From Gemmatimonadaceae bacterium (lineage in GTDB: Bacteria > Gemmatimonadota > Gemmatimonadetes > Gemmatimonadales > Gemmatimonadaceae), in contig JANYHT010000044.1 of assembly GCA_025358925.1 (NCBI GenBank), positions 1-64,000 of the forward strand: DNA of 64,000 nt, read 5' to 3'. The translations under genes and the position numbers were made by a program. Positions within the stretch are counted from its first letter, which is position 1. Every line of letters starts with the position of its first letter. Positions 17,803-27,220 of this stretch are shown in pieces. The notes under the pieces were generated by a model that was not told the origin of the DNA, did no database searches, and saw only the letters and a list, made by a program, of their open reading frames with translations.

Positions 17803-19007
17803 TGCAGGCAGTCGACACCATTCGCTGCACCGGCGTCGCGCTTTTGGGTGTGCAAGTTGCGGCGTTGCTGTTGGTGCTGACGCGGCTCATGCCGGGCCGC
17901 ACTCGTCGTCCGCCTGTCAACGCGCGGTTGACGCCACGATACGACACCACGGTTTCCGTCATAGTGGCGACGCTGAATGAAGCGGCGCGCATTGGCCCCT
18001 GCCTCGAAGGATTGATGGCGCAAACGGAGCCATTGTTGGAAGTGCTGGTGATTGACAGTCGCTCCACTGATGGCACGCGTGAGTTGGTGGCCGCCGCCGC
18101 TGCACGCGATCCACGCATTCGGTTACTCACCGACGAGCCGTTACCCGATGGATGGGTTGGCAAGGTGTGGGCGCTTGAAAGCGGACTTCGACACGCGCGC
18201 GGTGAGTGGGTTCTGGGCATCGATGCCGACACCGTGCCGACGCGCGGACTTGTCGGAGCGGTCGTCGATGCGATGGAGCTCGATCACTTCGACGTCGCCT
18301 CATTCGCGCCGCGCTTTGTGGGACAAAGTGCAGGTGAACGCTTTGTGCAACCTGCGATGCTGGTGACGTTGGTGTATCGGTGTGGTGCCGCCGGTGCAGC
18401 GCAGCCGCCGCCAGATCGCGTGTTGGCAAACGGGCAGTGTTTTATGGTTCGGCGCGCGCTGCTCGAACAGCACGGCGGCTACGCGTCGGCGCGCGCCTCG
18501 TTTAGCGACGATGTGACGTTGGCGCGTCATCTGGCAGCCCACGGAGCGCGCGTGGGATTTCTTGACGGTTCACGCATCATCTCGGTGCGCTCGTATGTGT
18601 CGCTCCCCGAAATGTGGCGCGAGTGGGGACGCAGCTTTGATCTCAAAGATGCAACGCCCACGTGGCGTTGTTGGACCGATGTGGTGATGGTCTGGAGCGC
18701 GCAGGCATTGCCTGTGCCGCTGTTACTGGTGCTGGCGCTGCTCGCCGCACTGCTCGGTGGCGCCGCGCCGGAACATCCGTTGTGGATGTTGCTGCAAGCA
18801 CTTGTGTTGGTCAACGCGTCGGCGTTGCTGGTGCGCTTGATGCTGCTGGTCGCGTTGCGCGGGAGCTACGCGCAACGTGGATTGCCATTCTGGTTTTCGT
18901 GGCTGGCGGATATTCCAGCGGCATGGCGATTGACACTAAGTACGGCGCGTGTTCCTCGAAGTTGGCGCGGCCGCCGCTACGCCGACCTTTCCGTGGGCGA
19001 GAACTGA
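17802..19007 (+). CDS. Membrane glycosyltransferase, GT2 family
   Basis: 401 residues. An N-terminal membrane helix is followed by a GT-A domain: VIVATLNEAARI, the VIDSRSTDGT motif, the DXD-like IDADTVP metal site and FSDDVTLARHL acceptor motif; then two or three C-terminal membrane helices (LPVPLLLVLALLAALLGG and following). It resembles the hopene/carotenoid-type GT2 enzymes such as HpnB and CruG, so a lipid or carotenoid sugar transfer is plausible but not provable here. ATG 17802 overlaps the previous stop; a GTG one codon upstream is equivalent. The last 72 bases overlap, tail to tail, the thioredoxin-like gene on the other strand. Confidence 0.85.
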   Translation: MQAVDTIRCTGVALLGVQVAALLLVLTRLMPGRTRRPPVNARLTPRYDTTVSVIVATLNEAARIGPCLEGLMAQTEPLLEVLVIDSRSTDGTRELVAAAAARDPRIRLLTDEPLPDGWVGKVWALESGLRHARGEWVLGIDADTVPTRGLVGAVVDAMELDHFDVASFAPRFVGQSAGERFVQPAMLVTLVYRCGAAGAAQPPPDRVLANGQCFMVRRALLEQHGGYASARASFSDDVTLARHLAAHGARVGFLDGSRIISVRSYVSLPEMWREWGRSFDLKDATPTWRCWTDVVMVWSAQALPVPLLLVLALLAALLGGAAPEHPLWMLLQALVLVNASALLVRLMLLVALRGSYAQRGLPFWFSWLADIPAAWRLTLSTARVPRSWRGRRYADLSVGEN

Positions 19008-19589
19008 GTGCGCAATTCGAGGCGATTCGAGTAGGAGGAGGAGTTCAGCCTCCGTCGTGACTCCCGCATCCTGCGTGTACCAGTCACGCACAAACGGACT
19101 TCGAGCTGATGTTTCGATGCATTGCATCTCGGTCTCGATCCACGTTTGCAATGGGGATGGACGCGGTCCCCACCAACCGCATTCGTAGCCGTGGTGGTCG
19201 AATGACATGACGACGGGAATGGAGCGTGCGGCACCGACGTGATGCGCATCCATCACGTCGAGATGCTCGTCGCGCCGGAGCACCCGCAACGACAACAGCG
19301 CGTTCGCCTCAACCAACCGTTGCGCGACGCCCGCGGCGTGCACGGCGTCGATACACCAATCTTCGAGCAGAATCAGCATGCGGCGCTCGTGCGCGATTGC
19401 GGCAGCGCGCTCGACATGTTCTGGCGACAGGCGCGGTACACACAATGTCGAACGCCACAACATTTGATTGGCCGTTGCGGCGTTCACGAAATCGCTGAGT
19501 GTTTGCGCGGAGACCCAATGCTCGTCAGTCAAGCGTGCCGCGTGCGAGGCCGCGTGATGCAACGAGCGCATGCGCGAGGTGTCAAGCAT
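18936..19589 (-). CDS. Thioredoxin-fold protein with single active-site cysteine
   Basis: 217 residues of the Thioredoxin_9-like group. Seen: ILLEDWCIDA (active-site region near residue 79), LRVLRRDE, the MDAHHV segment, a cis-Pro SIPV (P125) and a WWGPRPSP motif, all typical of this family. The usual CxxC is C79-I-D-A82, so only one Cys remains; it cannot form the standard disulfide and may act as a monothiol enzyme or not at all. The ATG at 19589 overlaps the PfpI-family stop by eight bases, so the two are coupled. Its 3' end overlaps the glycosyltransferase gene on the opposite strand. Confidence 0.82.
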   Translation of the reverse strand: MLDTSRMRSLHHAASHAARLTDEHWVSAQTLSDFVNAATANQMLWRSTLCVPRLSPEHVERAAAIAHERRMLILLEDWCIDAVHAAGVAQRLVEANALLSLRVLRRDEHLDVMDAHHVGAARSIPVVMSFDHHGYECGWWGPRPSPLQTWIETEMQCIETSARSPFVRDWYTQDAGVTTEAELLLLLESPRIAHSVLAHGKVGVAAAAPTSRNTRRT

Positions 19590-20112
19590 GTCGTCGCGCC
19601 TGTTCGTCCAGCACGTGCAGCATCGCACGAGCAAACGCGGGTAAGTCTTGGGGAACGCGGGCGCTGACGAGGTGTCCGTCGATCACCGTCGGCTCATTCA
19701 CCCACAGCGCCCCGGCGTTCACCACATCGTCACGAATACCAACGGTCGACGTCATGCGTTTCCCACGTACGACGCCGGCAGAAATCAAAATCCACGGACC
19801 GTGACAAATGGTGGCCACGAGTCCGCCAGCATGATCCACGTGACGGACGAGATTCAGTACTGCTGGATCTCGTCGAAGTTTGTCCGGTGCCCACCCACCT
19901 GGAGCCAACACGCCGCATAATGTGGCAGGATCAACGTCAGCGACGTGGCGATCCATTACGGCTGGGTAGCCCCACTTTCCGCTATAGGTGCGTTCGCCCA
20001 AGCCAATCAACGGTGTCTCGTACCCTGCCTCCTCGAGTCGCAATTTGGGATACCAGACCTCGAGGTCTTCGTAGTCTGCAGCAACAAGAATGGCAATCGT
20101 GCCTTTAGACAT
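19582..20112 (-). CDS. DJ-1/PfpI-family protein (class I glutamine amidotransferase fold)
   Basis: 176 residues, standard length for PfpI/YhbO-type proteins. Nucleophile elbow Cys is C103 followed by H104 in ATICHGPWIL; the acidic partner is expected in ADYEDLE (12-18). An APGGWAPDKLR segment binds near the active site. Family members are described as peptidases, deglycases or stress proteins; the activity is debated. The ATG at 20112 is a clear start. The frame is open further upstream, but that sequence is an antiframe of the 53-residue protein gene. It forms a two-gene unit with the thioredoxin-like gene, consistent with a redox or carbonyl-stress role (inference). Confidence 0.9.
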   Translation of the reverse strand: MSKGTIAILVAADYEDLEVWYPKLRLEEAGYETPLIGLGERTYSGKWGYPAVMDRHVADVDPATLCGVLAPGGWAPDKLRRDPAVLNLVRHVDHAGGLVATICHGPWILISAGVVRGKRMTSTVGIRDDVVNAGALWVNEPTVIDGHLVSARVPQDLPAFARAMLHVLDEQARRHA

Positions 20113-20196
20113 GGCGAGCGCGGACGAAGGAGAGTTGCGTGTGCCGACCGAACGTGCAATTTCGCGCACGCACAGCTGGCTTTGGCACCGGGAATC

Positions 20197-20227
20197 AAAA
20201 AGGGCGACCCGTTTGAGTCGCCCTTTG
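20197..20227 (-). terminator. Rho-independent terminator after the 53-residue gene
   Basis: Perfect ten-base arms AAAGGGCGAC / GTCGCCCTTT around an eight-base loop, followed on the minus strand by further Ts. It lies 23 bases beyond the stop of the small membrane gene and upstream of the PfpI gene. Confidence 0.85.
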
Positions 20228-20249
20228 CACTGCAACAGCAACGAGCGAC

Positions 20250-20411
20250 TTAGACCTTCTTCGCGAAGCGGTCTTGAATCCACGTCATCGGAATCATGAA
20301 CAGCGGCGACAAAAACAATCCCAGCAGGATGTTGATCCAGATGAGCGCGATGTAGTAGGCCGTCATGCCGAGCGACGCCCAAATGGTGCCGAAAGTTCCG
20401 TGTGATTCCAC
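20250..20411 (-). CDS. Small 53-residue membrane protein
   Basis: GTG start with GGAG seven bases upstream, stop TAA, own terminator downstream. The protein begins MESHGTFGTIWA, has a hydrophobic stretch from about residue 18 to 41 (AYYIALIWINILLGLFL then a Pro break), and ends in the basic tail RFAKKV, predicting one long or two short membrane helices. No family recognised. Clear RBS, terminator and hydrophobic pattern argue it is real, despite its size. It is divergent from tilS. Confidence 0.7.
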   Translation of the reverse strand: MESHGTFGTIWASLGMTAYYIALIWINILLGLFLSPLFMIPMTWIQDRFAKKV

Positions 20412-20537
20412 AGCACATCTCCGAAAACGAAGGTCAGACTAGTTCGCACGCAGTGTACCTAGTGCAACGGCGCGAGGGTAGGGGGTCATTCGCCCTTGCC
20501 TGACGTCGCGGGCTCTGAACAGCGTATCATACATCCG

Positions 20538-21875
20538 ATGACCGATGACCATTCCCTGTTAATTCGGGCTACGCTGCAACGAGCACTCGCGGAGGTGCCT
20601 GGCCCGCTCGTGCTTGCGATCTCGGGCGGATGCGATTCGATGGCACTGCTACATGCGGTTGCACGCTGGGCTCCGGACCGCGTTGCTGCGGTCGCGACGT
20701 TCGATCATGCCTCGGGCCAATATGCGACCGACGCCGCGTCCCTCGTCGCAGCTGAAGCGCGTCGATTGGGTTTCACGGTCGTGCGAGAGCGTGCTCGCGT
20801 GACGGGAGCGAGTGAAGCGGCGTGGCGCACCGTACGCTGGCAGTTTCTGCATCGCGTCGCACGAGCTCACCGCGCGCGCGTCGTCACGGGGCATACGCGC
20901 GACGACCAGGTCGAGACGATTGTCATGCGGCTCCTGCGCGGAGCAGGCGCTCGTGGGCTCGCTGCGCTCGCAGCGCCGTCGTCAATCGTCCGTCCTTGGC
21001 TGACCCTCTCTCGTCGCGAGATCAACGACTGGGTCGCGCACGAGCAACTGCCGTATCTCGACGATCCATCCAACGCGTCGCTGCATTATACGCGTGGTCG
21101 CGTCCGACATGACTTGCTGCCGATGCTTGAAGGTGTACACGCCGGTTTTGATATGGAGATGCTTACGGTCGGCGCGCGCGCGGCAGCGTGGCGACGCGAT
21201 GTTGACCAATTCGTCGACAGTTTGGGCGTGTGGTCACCATACGCGGGCGCACTCCGTGTTCCTGTAGTCGGCATCGCGTCAACGAATGCTGCTGGGCGCG
21301 CGGTGCTCTGGGCGGCGCTCTTCGCGCGTGTTCGAGTTGCGCTCGACGCGTGCGGAACCACCGCCTTGGTTCGGTTTACCAACGGGAGCCGCCGAGGGGC
21401 ATATGTCACACTGGCTGGCGGTGCTGTTGCGATGCGCAATGGCGCCGGTGAGCGCGAATGGTTCGAGCTGCGCGGCCCAGCTCGGGAGAGGTCGCTCACT
21501 GATCGTTCATGGCAGGGCGCGTGGCGCGCCATCCCGCGACAGCTCGGTGCGTGGCGATGGCGGCGTCTCGCGGCGATGTCTGCGTTAGATACCTTGGACC
21601 CTTGGTGCTGCGCGCTCCCCGAACACGAGCACGTGCGAATCAGACCATGGAACGCGGGAGATCGAATTCGAACGCCGGGTGCAGAGGCGGGACGGCGTGT
21701 GACGCGATATTTTTCGGAAGCACACATACCCGCACTTGACCGGCCGACGTGGCCAGTCGTCCTCGTTGCAAACGAGGTAGTGTGGATCCCCGGAATCTGC
21801 CGCAGTGTCGCGGCCCCGCACTGGCCCGGTCGGCCGGACTTGATCTGGTATCGGTGTGAGCGCGAGTACGACTGA
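20538..21875 (+). CDS. tilS: tRNA(Ile)-lysidine synthase
   Basis: Modifies C34 of the CAU anticodon tRNA-Ile to lysidine so that it reads AUA. 445 residues. The N-terminal PP-loop ATPase has SGGCDS (29-34), followed by the family's TFDHASGQ and [12 protein letters not shown] motifs; a C-terminal TilS domain includes [12 protein letters not shown] and the [12 protein letters not shown] segment. The ATG at 20538 was chosen; a -10-like TATCAT lies at 20525-20530. The stop lies inside hpt (20-base overlap), matching the conserved tilS-hpt-ftsH order of many bacteria. Confidence 0.95.
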   Translation: MTDDHSLLIRATLQRALAEVPGPLVLAISGGCDSMALLHAVARWAPDRVAAVATFDHASGQYATDAASLVAAEARRLGFTVVRERARVTGASEAAWRTVRWQFLHRVARAHRARVVTGHTRDDQVETIVMRLLRGAGARGLAALAAPSSIVRPWLTLSRREINDWVAHEQLPYLDDPSNASLHYTRGRVRHDLLPMLEGVHAGFDMEMLTVGARAAAWRRDVDQFVDSLGVWSPYAGALRVPVVGIASTNAAGRAVLWAALFARVRVALDACGTTALVRFTNGSRRGAYVTLAGGAVAMRNGAGEREWFELRGPARERSLTDRSWQGAWRAIPRQLGAWRWRRLAAMSALDTLDPWCCALPEHEHVRIRPWNAGDRIRTPGAEAGRRVTRYFSEAHIPALDRPTWPVVLVANEVVWIPGICRSVAAPHWPGRPDLIWYRCEREYD

Positions 21876-22443
21876 CTCTCAGAACGAACCTCCTGTCGCG
21901 CTCGTCGCGGACCCACGTCTCGATGGGCGCGCGGTGAAGCGGGTGGTCTATGATGTCGAGACTATCCAAGCGCGCGTGCGTGAACTTGGCGCTGATATTA
22001 CTGCAGCGTATCCCGATGGCGAACTGCTTGTACTCGGCCTGCTCAAAGGCAGCTTTATTTTCCTCAGCGATCTGGTACGCAACATCGAACGTCCATTGCA
22101 AGTCGATTTCCTTGTCGCGTCGTCGTATGGCGACGCGATGGAATCGAGTGGTGTGGTACGTTTGCTCTATGATCCTGAAACTGAATTGGAGGGTAAACAC
22201 ATTCTGCTCGTGGAGGACATTGTTGATTCCGGACGCACGCTCAATCGTCTGATTGAGCTGCTCCGTGATCGGCGACCAAAATCGTTGGAGATCTGTGCTC
22301 TGTTGCATAAGCATATCGCCGTCGAACTTATGCATCCCACGCGGTTCATCGGGTTCGATGCACCGCACGAGTTTCTGGTCGGGTACGGTCTCGACCATGC
22401 CGAAAATTTTCGACACCTTCCGTACGTTGCCAGCCTGCAGTAA
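21856..22443 (+). CDS. hpt: Hypoxanthine phosphoribosyltransferase
   Basis: Purine salvage: converts hypoxanthine or guanine plus PRPP to IMP or GMP in the cytoplasm. 195 residues from a GTG start 20 bases inside tilS. Seen: [16 protein letters not shown], the [10 protein letters not shown] flexible-loop region and the PRPP-binding [10 protein letters not shown], then the C-terminal [13 protein letters not shown] and Asp-His motif. All expected residues for a type I PRTase are in place. It sits between tilS and ftsH, 12 bases before the latter. Confidence 0.96.
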   Translation: MSASTTDSQNEPPVALVADPRLDGRAVKRVVYDVETIQARVRELGADITAAYPDGELLVLGLLKGSFIFLSDLVRNIERPLQVDFLVASSYGDAMESSGVVRLLYDPETELEGKHILLVEDIVDSGRTLNRLIELLRDRRPKSLEICALLHKHIAVELMHPTRFIGFDAPHEFLVGYGLDHAENFRHLPYVASLQ

Positions 22444-22455
22444 CCCGGTCATACG

Positions 22456-24441
22456 ATGCCAGCACCCATGACACCAACTCCGAAAAAGCCCACGAATTGG
22501 GGCCGCACCTCAAAGACGGTTTCGTTCTGGATTCTCGTGATCCTGATCCCCGTCGCCTTCCTCTCCTACAATGGCGGGAGGGAAACGCAGGCGCCCGAAA
22601 TCGATTACACCGCATATCGGCAACAGCTTGACGCTGGCAATATCCTCGGCGTCATCTTCCAACCGGAAAACGTGGTGGCGGGCCAGTTTCGCCAGCCAGT
22701 GCGCGTCAACAATCGCGAAGCGCGCAAGTTTCTGGTGCGCTTACCACAAGGATTGACACCGGCCGAAACCGATCGCCTGCAAAATCGAGGCGTGCGTATT
22801 TCCTCGCAGGAGGCGCGCTTCAGCGGCATCAGTTTTCTCATCACGATTTTGCCGTACGTGCTGCTCATCGGATTCTGGGTGTTCCTGTTCCGACAAATGC
22901 AGTCCGGTGGCAACAAGGCGTTTTCCTTTGGGAAGAGTAAAGCCAAACTGCTGAGCGGCGACACGCCAAAAATTACGTTTGCGGACGTGGCCGGGGCTGA
23001 TGAAGCGAAAGTTGAGCTGCAAGAGATTATTGAGTTTTTGAAGGATCCACAAAAATTTACAAAACTTGGCGGACGCCTGCCAAAAGGCGCGTTGTTGGTC
23101 GGTCCACCGGGCACGGGCAAAACGCTGCTCGCGAAGGCCGTTGCCGGCGAAGCGGGACGACCATTCTTCTCGATGTCTGGCTCTGATTTTGTAGAGATGT
23201 TTGTTGGCGTTGGCGCATCGCGTGTGCGCGATTTGTTTGAGCAAGGCAAGGCTCATGCACCGTGTATCATCTTCATCGATGAAATCGATGCCGTCGGACG
23301 TCACCGCGGCTCTGGTATGGGCGGCGGACATGATGAGCGCGAACAGACGCTGAACCAGTTGCTCGTGGAGATGGACGGTTTCGAATCTAACGACGGCGTC
23401 ATTCTGATTGCGGCCACCAACCGTCCGGACGTGCTCGACCCCGCACTGCTTCGGCCAGGCCGTTTTGATCGACAGATTGTTGTCGATTTGCCCGACCTGC
23501 GCGGCCGCGAAGGCATTTTGAAGGTTCATCTGCGCAACAAGCCGCAATCGGACGACGTGAGCGTCACCTCGCTGGCGCGCGGTACTCCAGGTATGGCAGG
23601 TGCCGACTTGGCGAATCTCGTGAACGAAGGTGCCTTGCTCGCAGCGCGCAAAAATCACGACAAAATTTACATGAGCGATCTGGAAGAAGCGAAAGATCGT
23701 GTCATGTTGGGCGCCGAACGCAAGTCGTTGGTGATGAAGGACGACGAGCGCCGTCTGACCGCGTTTCACGAAGCGGGGCACGCGGTGTGTGCGATGATGG
23801 TGAAGGGCAACGATCCGCTGCATAAAGTCACCATCGTGCCGCGCGGTCGTGCGCTGGGTATCGCGTTCACCCTGCCGGAAGATGATCGCGTGTCGGTCAC
23901 GCGCGAACAGCTCGAAGCACGGTTGGTGATGGCGTACGGAGGTCGTGCGGCGGAAGAAATTGTCTTCGGTCACAATCGCGTTACCACCGGTGCTGCCAGC
24001 GACATTCAACAGGCGACAGGTATCGCGCGCCGATACGTCACACAGTGGGGCCTTTCCGATACCATCGGACCAATCCTCGTTGGCGACAATGAGCAGGAGT
24101 TGTTTCTAGGCCGCGAGATGCAGTCGCGTCGTGAAGTGTCAGAGCAAACCGCGCAGTTGGTTGACGCGGAAGTGAAGCGCGTGGTCATGGAAGCGCATGC
24201 TCGTGCAGTCGCCGTGCTCACGGAAAATCGACCGCTGCTCGACATCGTCGCCGCGCAGTTGCTCGATCGTGAAACGCTCACGCGCGACGACATCATTTTG
24301 CTCAAAGATGGCAAGCCCCTCGGCCCGCGTCCGCTCCCGGACGGCCTGCCGTTCACGCCAACGCCAACCGCCATTGTCCCGCCATCGCCGCGTCCGATTA
24401 TTCCGCCGCTGCTTGGCGGTCCGGAAATCGCGCCTGCCTGA
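22456..24441 (+). CDS. ftsH: ATP-dependent zinc metalloprotease FtsH
   Basis: Membrane-anchored AAA+ protease that degrades misfolded membrane and regulatory proteins. 661 residues. Two membrane helices (about 22-38 and 126-145) flank a periplasmic domain; the AAA domain has Walker A GPPGTGKT (216-223), Walker B FIDEID (273-278) and the second region of homology with RPGRFDR; the zinc site is HEAGH (438-442). The C-terminal tail is Pro-rich ([11 protein letters not shown]), as in several FtsH proteins. It is the last gene of the tilS-hpt-ftsH unit and is followed by a strong terminator. An ATG four codons later is an alternative start. Confidence 0.97.
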   Translation: MPAPMTPTPKKPTNWGRTSKTVSFWILVILIPVAFLSYNGGRETQAPEIDYTAYRQQLDAGNILGVIFQPENVVAGQFRQPVRVNNREARKFLVRLPQGLTPAETDRLQNRGVRISSQEARFSGISFLITILPYVLLIGFWVFLFRQMQSGGNKAFSFGKSKAKLLSGDTPKITFADVAGADEAKVELQEIIEFLKDPQKFTKLGGRLPKGALLVGPPGTGKTLLAKAVAGEAGRPFFSMSGSDFVEMFVGVGASRVRDLFEQGKAHAPCIIFIDEIDAVGRHRGSGMGGGHDEREQTLNQLLVEMDGFESNDGVILIAATNRPDVLDPALLRPGRFDRQIVVDLPDLRGREGILKVHLRNKPQSDDVSVTSLARGTPGMAGADLANLVNEGALLAARKNHDKIYMSDLEEAKDRVMLGAERKSLVMKDDERRLTAFHEAGHAVCAMMVKGNDPLHKVTIVPRGRALGIAFTLPEDDRVSVTREQLEARLVMAYGGRAAEEIVFGHNRVTTGAASDIQQATGIARRYVTQWGLSDTIGPILVGDNEQELFLGREMQSRREVSEQTAQLVDAEVKRVVMEAHARAVAVLTENRPLLDIVAAQLLDRETLTRDDIILLKDGKPLGPRPLPDGLPFTPTPTAIVPPSPRPIIPPLLGGPEIAPA

Positions 24442-24486
24442 GTTCAAGTTGTGCCGCACGATGCTGCGGTGAGCAAAACTTGTCAG

Positions 24487-24522
24487 CGGGTCCGGAAGCG
24501 GTTAATCCGGACCCGTTTTTTT
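24487..24522 (+). terminator. Rho-independent terminator after ftsH
   Basis: Ten-base perfect stem CGGGTCCGGA / TCCGGACCCG, nine-base loop, then seven Ts. It separates the tilS-hpt-ftsH unit from the cdaA unit. Confidence 0.93.
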
Positions 24523-24549
24523 GTTCGGCATCGCAATTTCGCCTATTAA
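24521..24549 (+). promoter_or_regulatory. Candidate promoter of the cdaA unit
   Basis: TTGTTC (24521-24526), a 17-base spacer and TATTAA (24544-24549), immediately after the ftsH terminator and 15 bases before the cdaA start. The boxes are only partial consensus matches; position and spacing are the main support. Confidence 0.3.
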
Positions 24550-24564
24550 CTCTCGCGCGCTCTC

Positions 24565-25365
24565 GTGAACGATTTCGGTCTCCTGCGTACACTACAGTTC
24601 AATTGGCGCGACGCCGTTGAAATTGTCGTCGTGACGCTGCTGTGCTATCGCGTATTGCTGCTCATCGAAGGCACGCGCGCGTTGCAGATGCTCGCGGGCA
24701 TCGTGGTGTTGTTTGGCGCATTTGCTCTGGCGTGGTTTCTGAAGTTGACGATGATCACGTACCTGCTTGGATTGGTGTTCACGTACGGTGCATTTGCTTT
24801 GCTCATTATTTTTCAGCCGGAGTTGCGCGCGGCGCTGGCGCATCTCGGTCAAGCACCGGTGACGAGATTTTTCCGTCACCGCGAGCAAGGACCACTTGAA
24901 GACGAGATTGCCGATGCAGTCGAACGTCTCGCGCGTTCCGGTATCGGCGCCATTATCGCTGTCGAGCGTGACGTGCCGTTAAGTGATTACATCGAAAGCG
25001 GTTCGTCGTTGCAAGCCAAGCTCACCGCCGATCTGTTGACCACCATTTTTACACCGTATTCGCCCTTGCACGATGGGGCAGTGATCGTGCGCGGTGACAG
25101 CATTGTCGGCGCTGGGTGTATCCTGCCGCTCTCGCAGGCGCCGGTCAGCAATCGTAGCCTTGGGACGCGTCATCGAGCGGCGCTGGGCTTGAGCGAAGAG
25201 ACCGACGCGCTGGTCATTGTCGTGTCGGAAGAGTCAGCAACGGTGTCGGTAGCGCACGGCGGCGTGTTGCAACAACAAGTGACGTCAGTGCAAGTGCGTG
25301 ACTTATTGGCCGGTCGAGCGCCGCGACAGACGAACGAGTTTCAGATCGTAGGTCGACCGACATGA
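24565..25365 (+). CDS. cdaA: Membrane diadenylate cyclase CdaA
   Basis: Makes the second messenger c-di-AMP from two ATP. 266 residues from a GTG start. Three N-terminal membrane helices lie within residues 17-85; the DAC domain carries the DGA motif (170-172) and RHR motif (202-204), both needed for ATP binding and catalysis in the family. The PRTEMRRFF-like start of the domain appears as APVTRFF. It overlaps the DUF2723 gene by four bases. folP and cdaR-type partners, often adjacent in other phyla, are not seen here. Confidence 0.95.
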   Translation: MNDFGLLRTLQFNWRDAVEIVVVTLLCYRVLLLIEGTRALQMLAGIVVLFGAFALAWFLKLTMITYLLGLVFTYGAFALLIIFQPELRAALAHLGQAPVTRFFRHREQGPLEDEIADAVERLARSGIGAIIAVERDVPLSDYIESGSSLQAKLTADLLTTIFTPYSPLHDGAVIVRGDSIVGAGCILPLSQAPVSNRSLGTRHRAALGLSEETDALVIVVSEESATVSVAHGGVLQQQVTSVQVRDLLAGRAPRQTNEFQIVGRPT

Positions 25366-27209
25366 ATGCGCGCCAACGTGCGCGTCGCAGCATGCGACTG
25401 CCGAGTAGCGCTGTCGCCGGTGTTGCGAGCGCTGTTGTGCTGGGCGCGGCATATCTCGCTACGGCGGCTTCTGATCTCACCGTATGGGATGCGTCGGAGT
25501 TGGTAACCGCCGCGCGAACGCTCGGCATTCCACATCCACCGGGTACACCGCTATGGGTGCTAATCGCGCACGTGGCATCGCTGGTGTTCAACGCTGCAGG
25601 CCCAGTGCGATCGGTGACGTTGCTGTCGGTGTGTGCCACCGCGATGGTCGGCGGCCTCGGCGCGGCAATGATTGCGCGGTGGGTCGGTGCGCGCGGAGCC
25701 GTTGTTGCCGTGGTGAGTGCAGGCGGTATGATGAGCGTCTGGAACAACGCGACCGAGGCGGAAGTGTATGCAGTGTCGCTGCTGTGCGCTGTTGCCATGC
25801 TGTACGCTGGCGAGCGCGCGGGGCGTCAAGATGTCGATGATGACGTACGATCCCGATGGCGCGCGCTGTTAGTATTTCTCGCGGCGTTGTCCGTCCCACT
25901 GCACCTCAGCGCGTTCGTTGCATTTCCTGCGGCTGTATTGCTGGCGTGGCGTGGAGCACGACCAACGAGGCGCGACGTTGCGGTGTGGGTCGCGCTCGCG
26001 CTGCTGGCGTTGTCGGCGGTTGCGGTATTGCCGATGCGCTCGCATTTCAATCCGCTGTTGGATTCTGGACATCCCGTCACTGTGCGCGCGTTACTTGATG
26101 TGCTGCAGCGCGAACAGTATGCCGTCGCGGGTTTACTGCCGCGTCGTGCGCCGTTGTGGTTGCAGATGGCCAATGTGCTGGAATGGGCCGACTGGCAAGT
26201 TGCGTTTGGTCTCCATCCGTTCGCTGCGCCATCGTGGACGCGCACATCGTTGTCGATCCTGTGGGTGTGGCTCGCAGTGCTTGGCGTGAAGCCATTGTGG
26301 CGTCATGATCCGCGCGTCGCGCGCGCGATGGTCCTGCTCCTTGCGAGCGGCACGATCGGCGTGGCGTTCTGGCTGAACATGCGCATGGGTCCAAGTTTTG
26401 GCGTTGGCATTGTACCTGCCGACGCCGTCCACGAGGCGCGTGAGCGTGATTACTTCTTCGTGCTCGGTTTCTGGGCCTGGGGCGTGCTCGCTGGCGTCGG
26501 CCTTGTGTCGATCGCTTCGAAACTTGCGCGACGTGTACCCAGTGCATTGGCGAACAGCATACTCGTGTTTGCCGCGGTGCCGTTAGTGGCGAATGGACCT
26601 GTGCTGGATCGGCATCGCGAACCCACTGCCTCGCTGCCGCGTGTCTTTGCGCGGTTGTTGTTAGACGCCGTGCCAACAAACGGAATTCTTATCTCGGCGG
26701 GCGACAACGACACATTTCCGTTGTGGTATTTGCAACAGGTTGAGGGCTATCGTACCGACGTGACGGTTGTGACGGCACCGCTACTCGGTGCGCGGTGGTA
26801 TCGCGAACAGCTGGCTGCGCGCTATGCATTGCTACCCATCGAAAGCGCCGCGTCGTGGTCGGGGCTCGACGTCGCGTTATCCACGGTTGCCGCACGCGCA
26901 CGCGCGTTGCGACGGCCGCTGCGCGTTAGTGCGCTCGTCGATCGGGCGCAGCGCGTCGCGGTGGACTCTACAATGGGTTGGGCACTACAGGGGCTGGTCT
27001 ACCAGCCGTCACTGCTCTTGCCGCGTGGGACTGTCGGGCTCGACCAGTCCGCGTTGGCACGCGCTCGCGAATTGGTGCCGCCGACATCTCTCGCCGCATT
27101 GCCCGAAGGCGAAGACGGCGCCGTCACGCAGATTCAGTCGCTACTGCGTTGCACGCGTATTATGAGCCTCGCCGATCCGTTACTTGTGTCTGCCTGTAAC
27201 GGCCCCTAA
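25362..27209 (+). CDS. DUF2723 polytopic membrane protein (GT-C-like)
   Basis: 615 residues with around nine hydrophobic segments in the first two thirds, then a soluble C-terminal part. The N-terminus has the DUF2723 hallmark: VWDASELVTAARTLGIPHPPGTPLW, where an acidic pair sits before the HPPGxP motif, as in GT-C glycosyltransferases using lipid-linked sugars. Later NDTFPLWYLQQVEGYRTDV is another recognised DUF2723 block. Probably transfers a sugar or remodels a surface glycan; substrate unknown. It overlaps cdaA by ATGA, so both are translated from one message. Confidence 0.85.
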   Translation: MNARQRARRSMRLPSSAVAGVASAVVLGAAYLATAASDLTVWDASELVTAARTLGIPHPPGTPLWVLIAHVASLVFNAAGPVRSVTLLSVCATAMVGGLGAAMIARWVGARGAVVAVVSAGGMMSVWNNATEAEVYAVSLLCAVAMLYAGERAGRQDVDDDVRSRWRALLVFLAALSVPLHLSAFVAFPAAVLLAWRGARPTRRDVAVWVALALLALSAVAVLPMRSHFNPLLDSGHPVTVRALLDVLQREQYAVAGLLPRRAPLWLQMANVLEWADWQVAFGLHPFAAPSWTRTSLSILWVWLAVLGVKPLWRHDPRVARAMVLLLASGTIGVAFWLNMRMGPSFGVGIVPADAVHEARERDYFFVLGFWAWGVLAGVGLVSIASKLARRVPSALANSILVFAAVPLVANGPVLDRHREPTASLPRVFARLLLDAVPTNGILISAGDNDTFPLWYLQQVEGYRTDVTVVTAPLLGARWYREQLAARYALLPIESAASWSGLDVALSTVAARARALRRPLRVSALVDRAQRVAVDSTMGWALQGLVYQPSLLLPRGTVGLDQSALARARELVPPTSLAALPEGEDGAVTQIQSLLRCTRIMSLADPLLVSACNGP

Positions 27210-27220
27210 CCTTATATGCT

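Noticed and set aside
20113-20418. N-terminal extension of the PfpI-family protein
   Set aside because: It would cross a strong terminator and run antiframe over the 53-residue gene; ATG 20112 gives the family length.
22741-24009. 422-codon open frame antisense to ftsH
   Set aside because: It mirrors ftsH codons exactly, has no recognisable domain, and lies under complete AAA and protease motifs on the other strand; long antiframes are common at this base composition.
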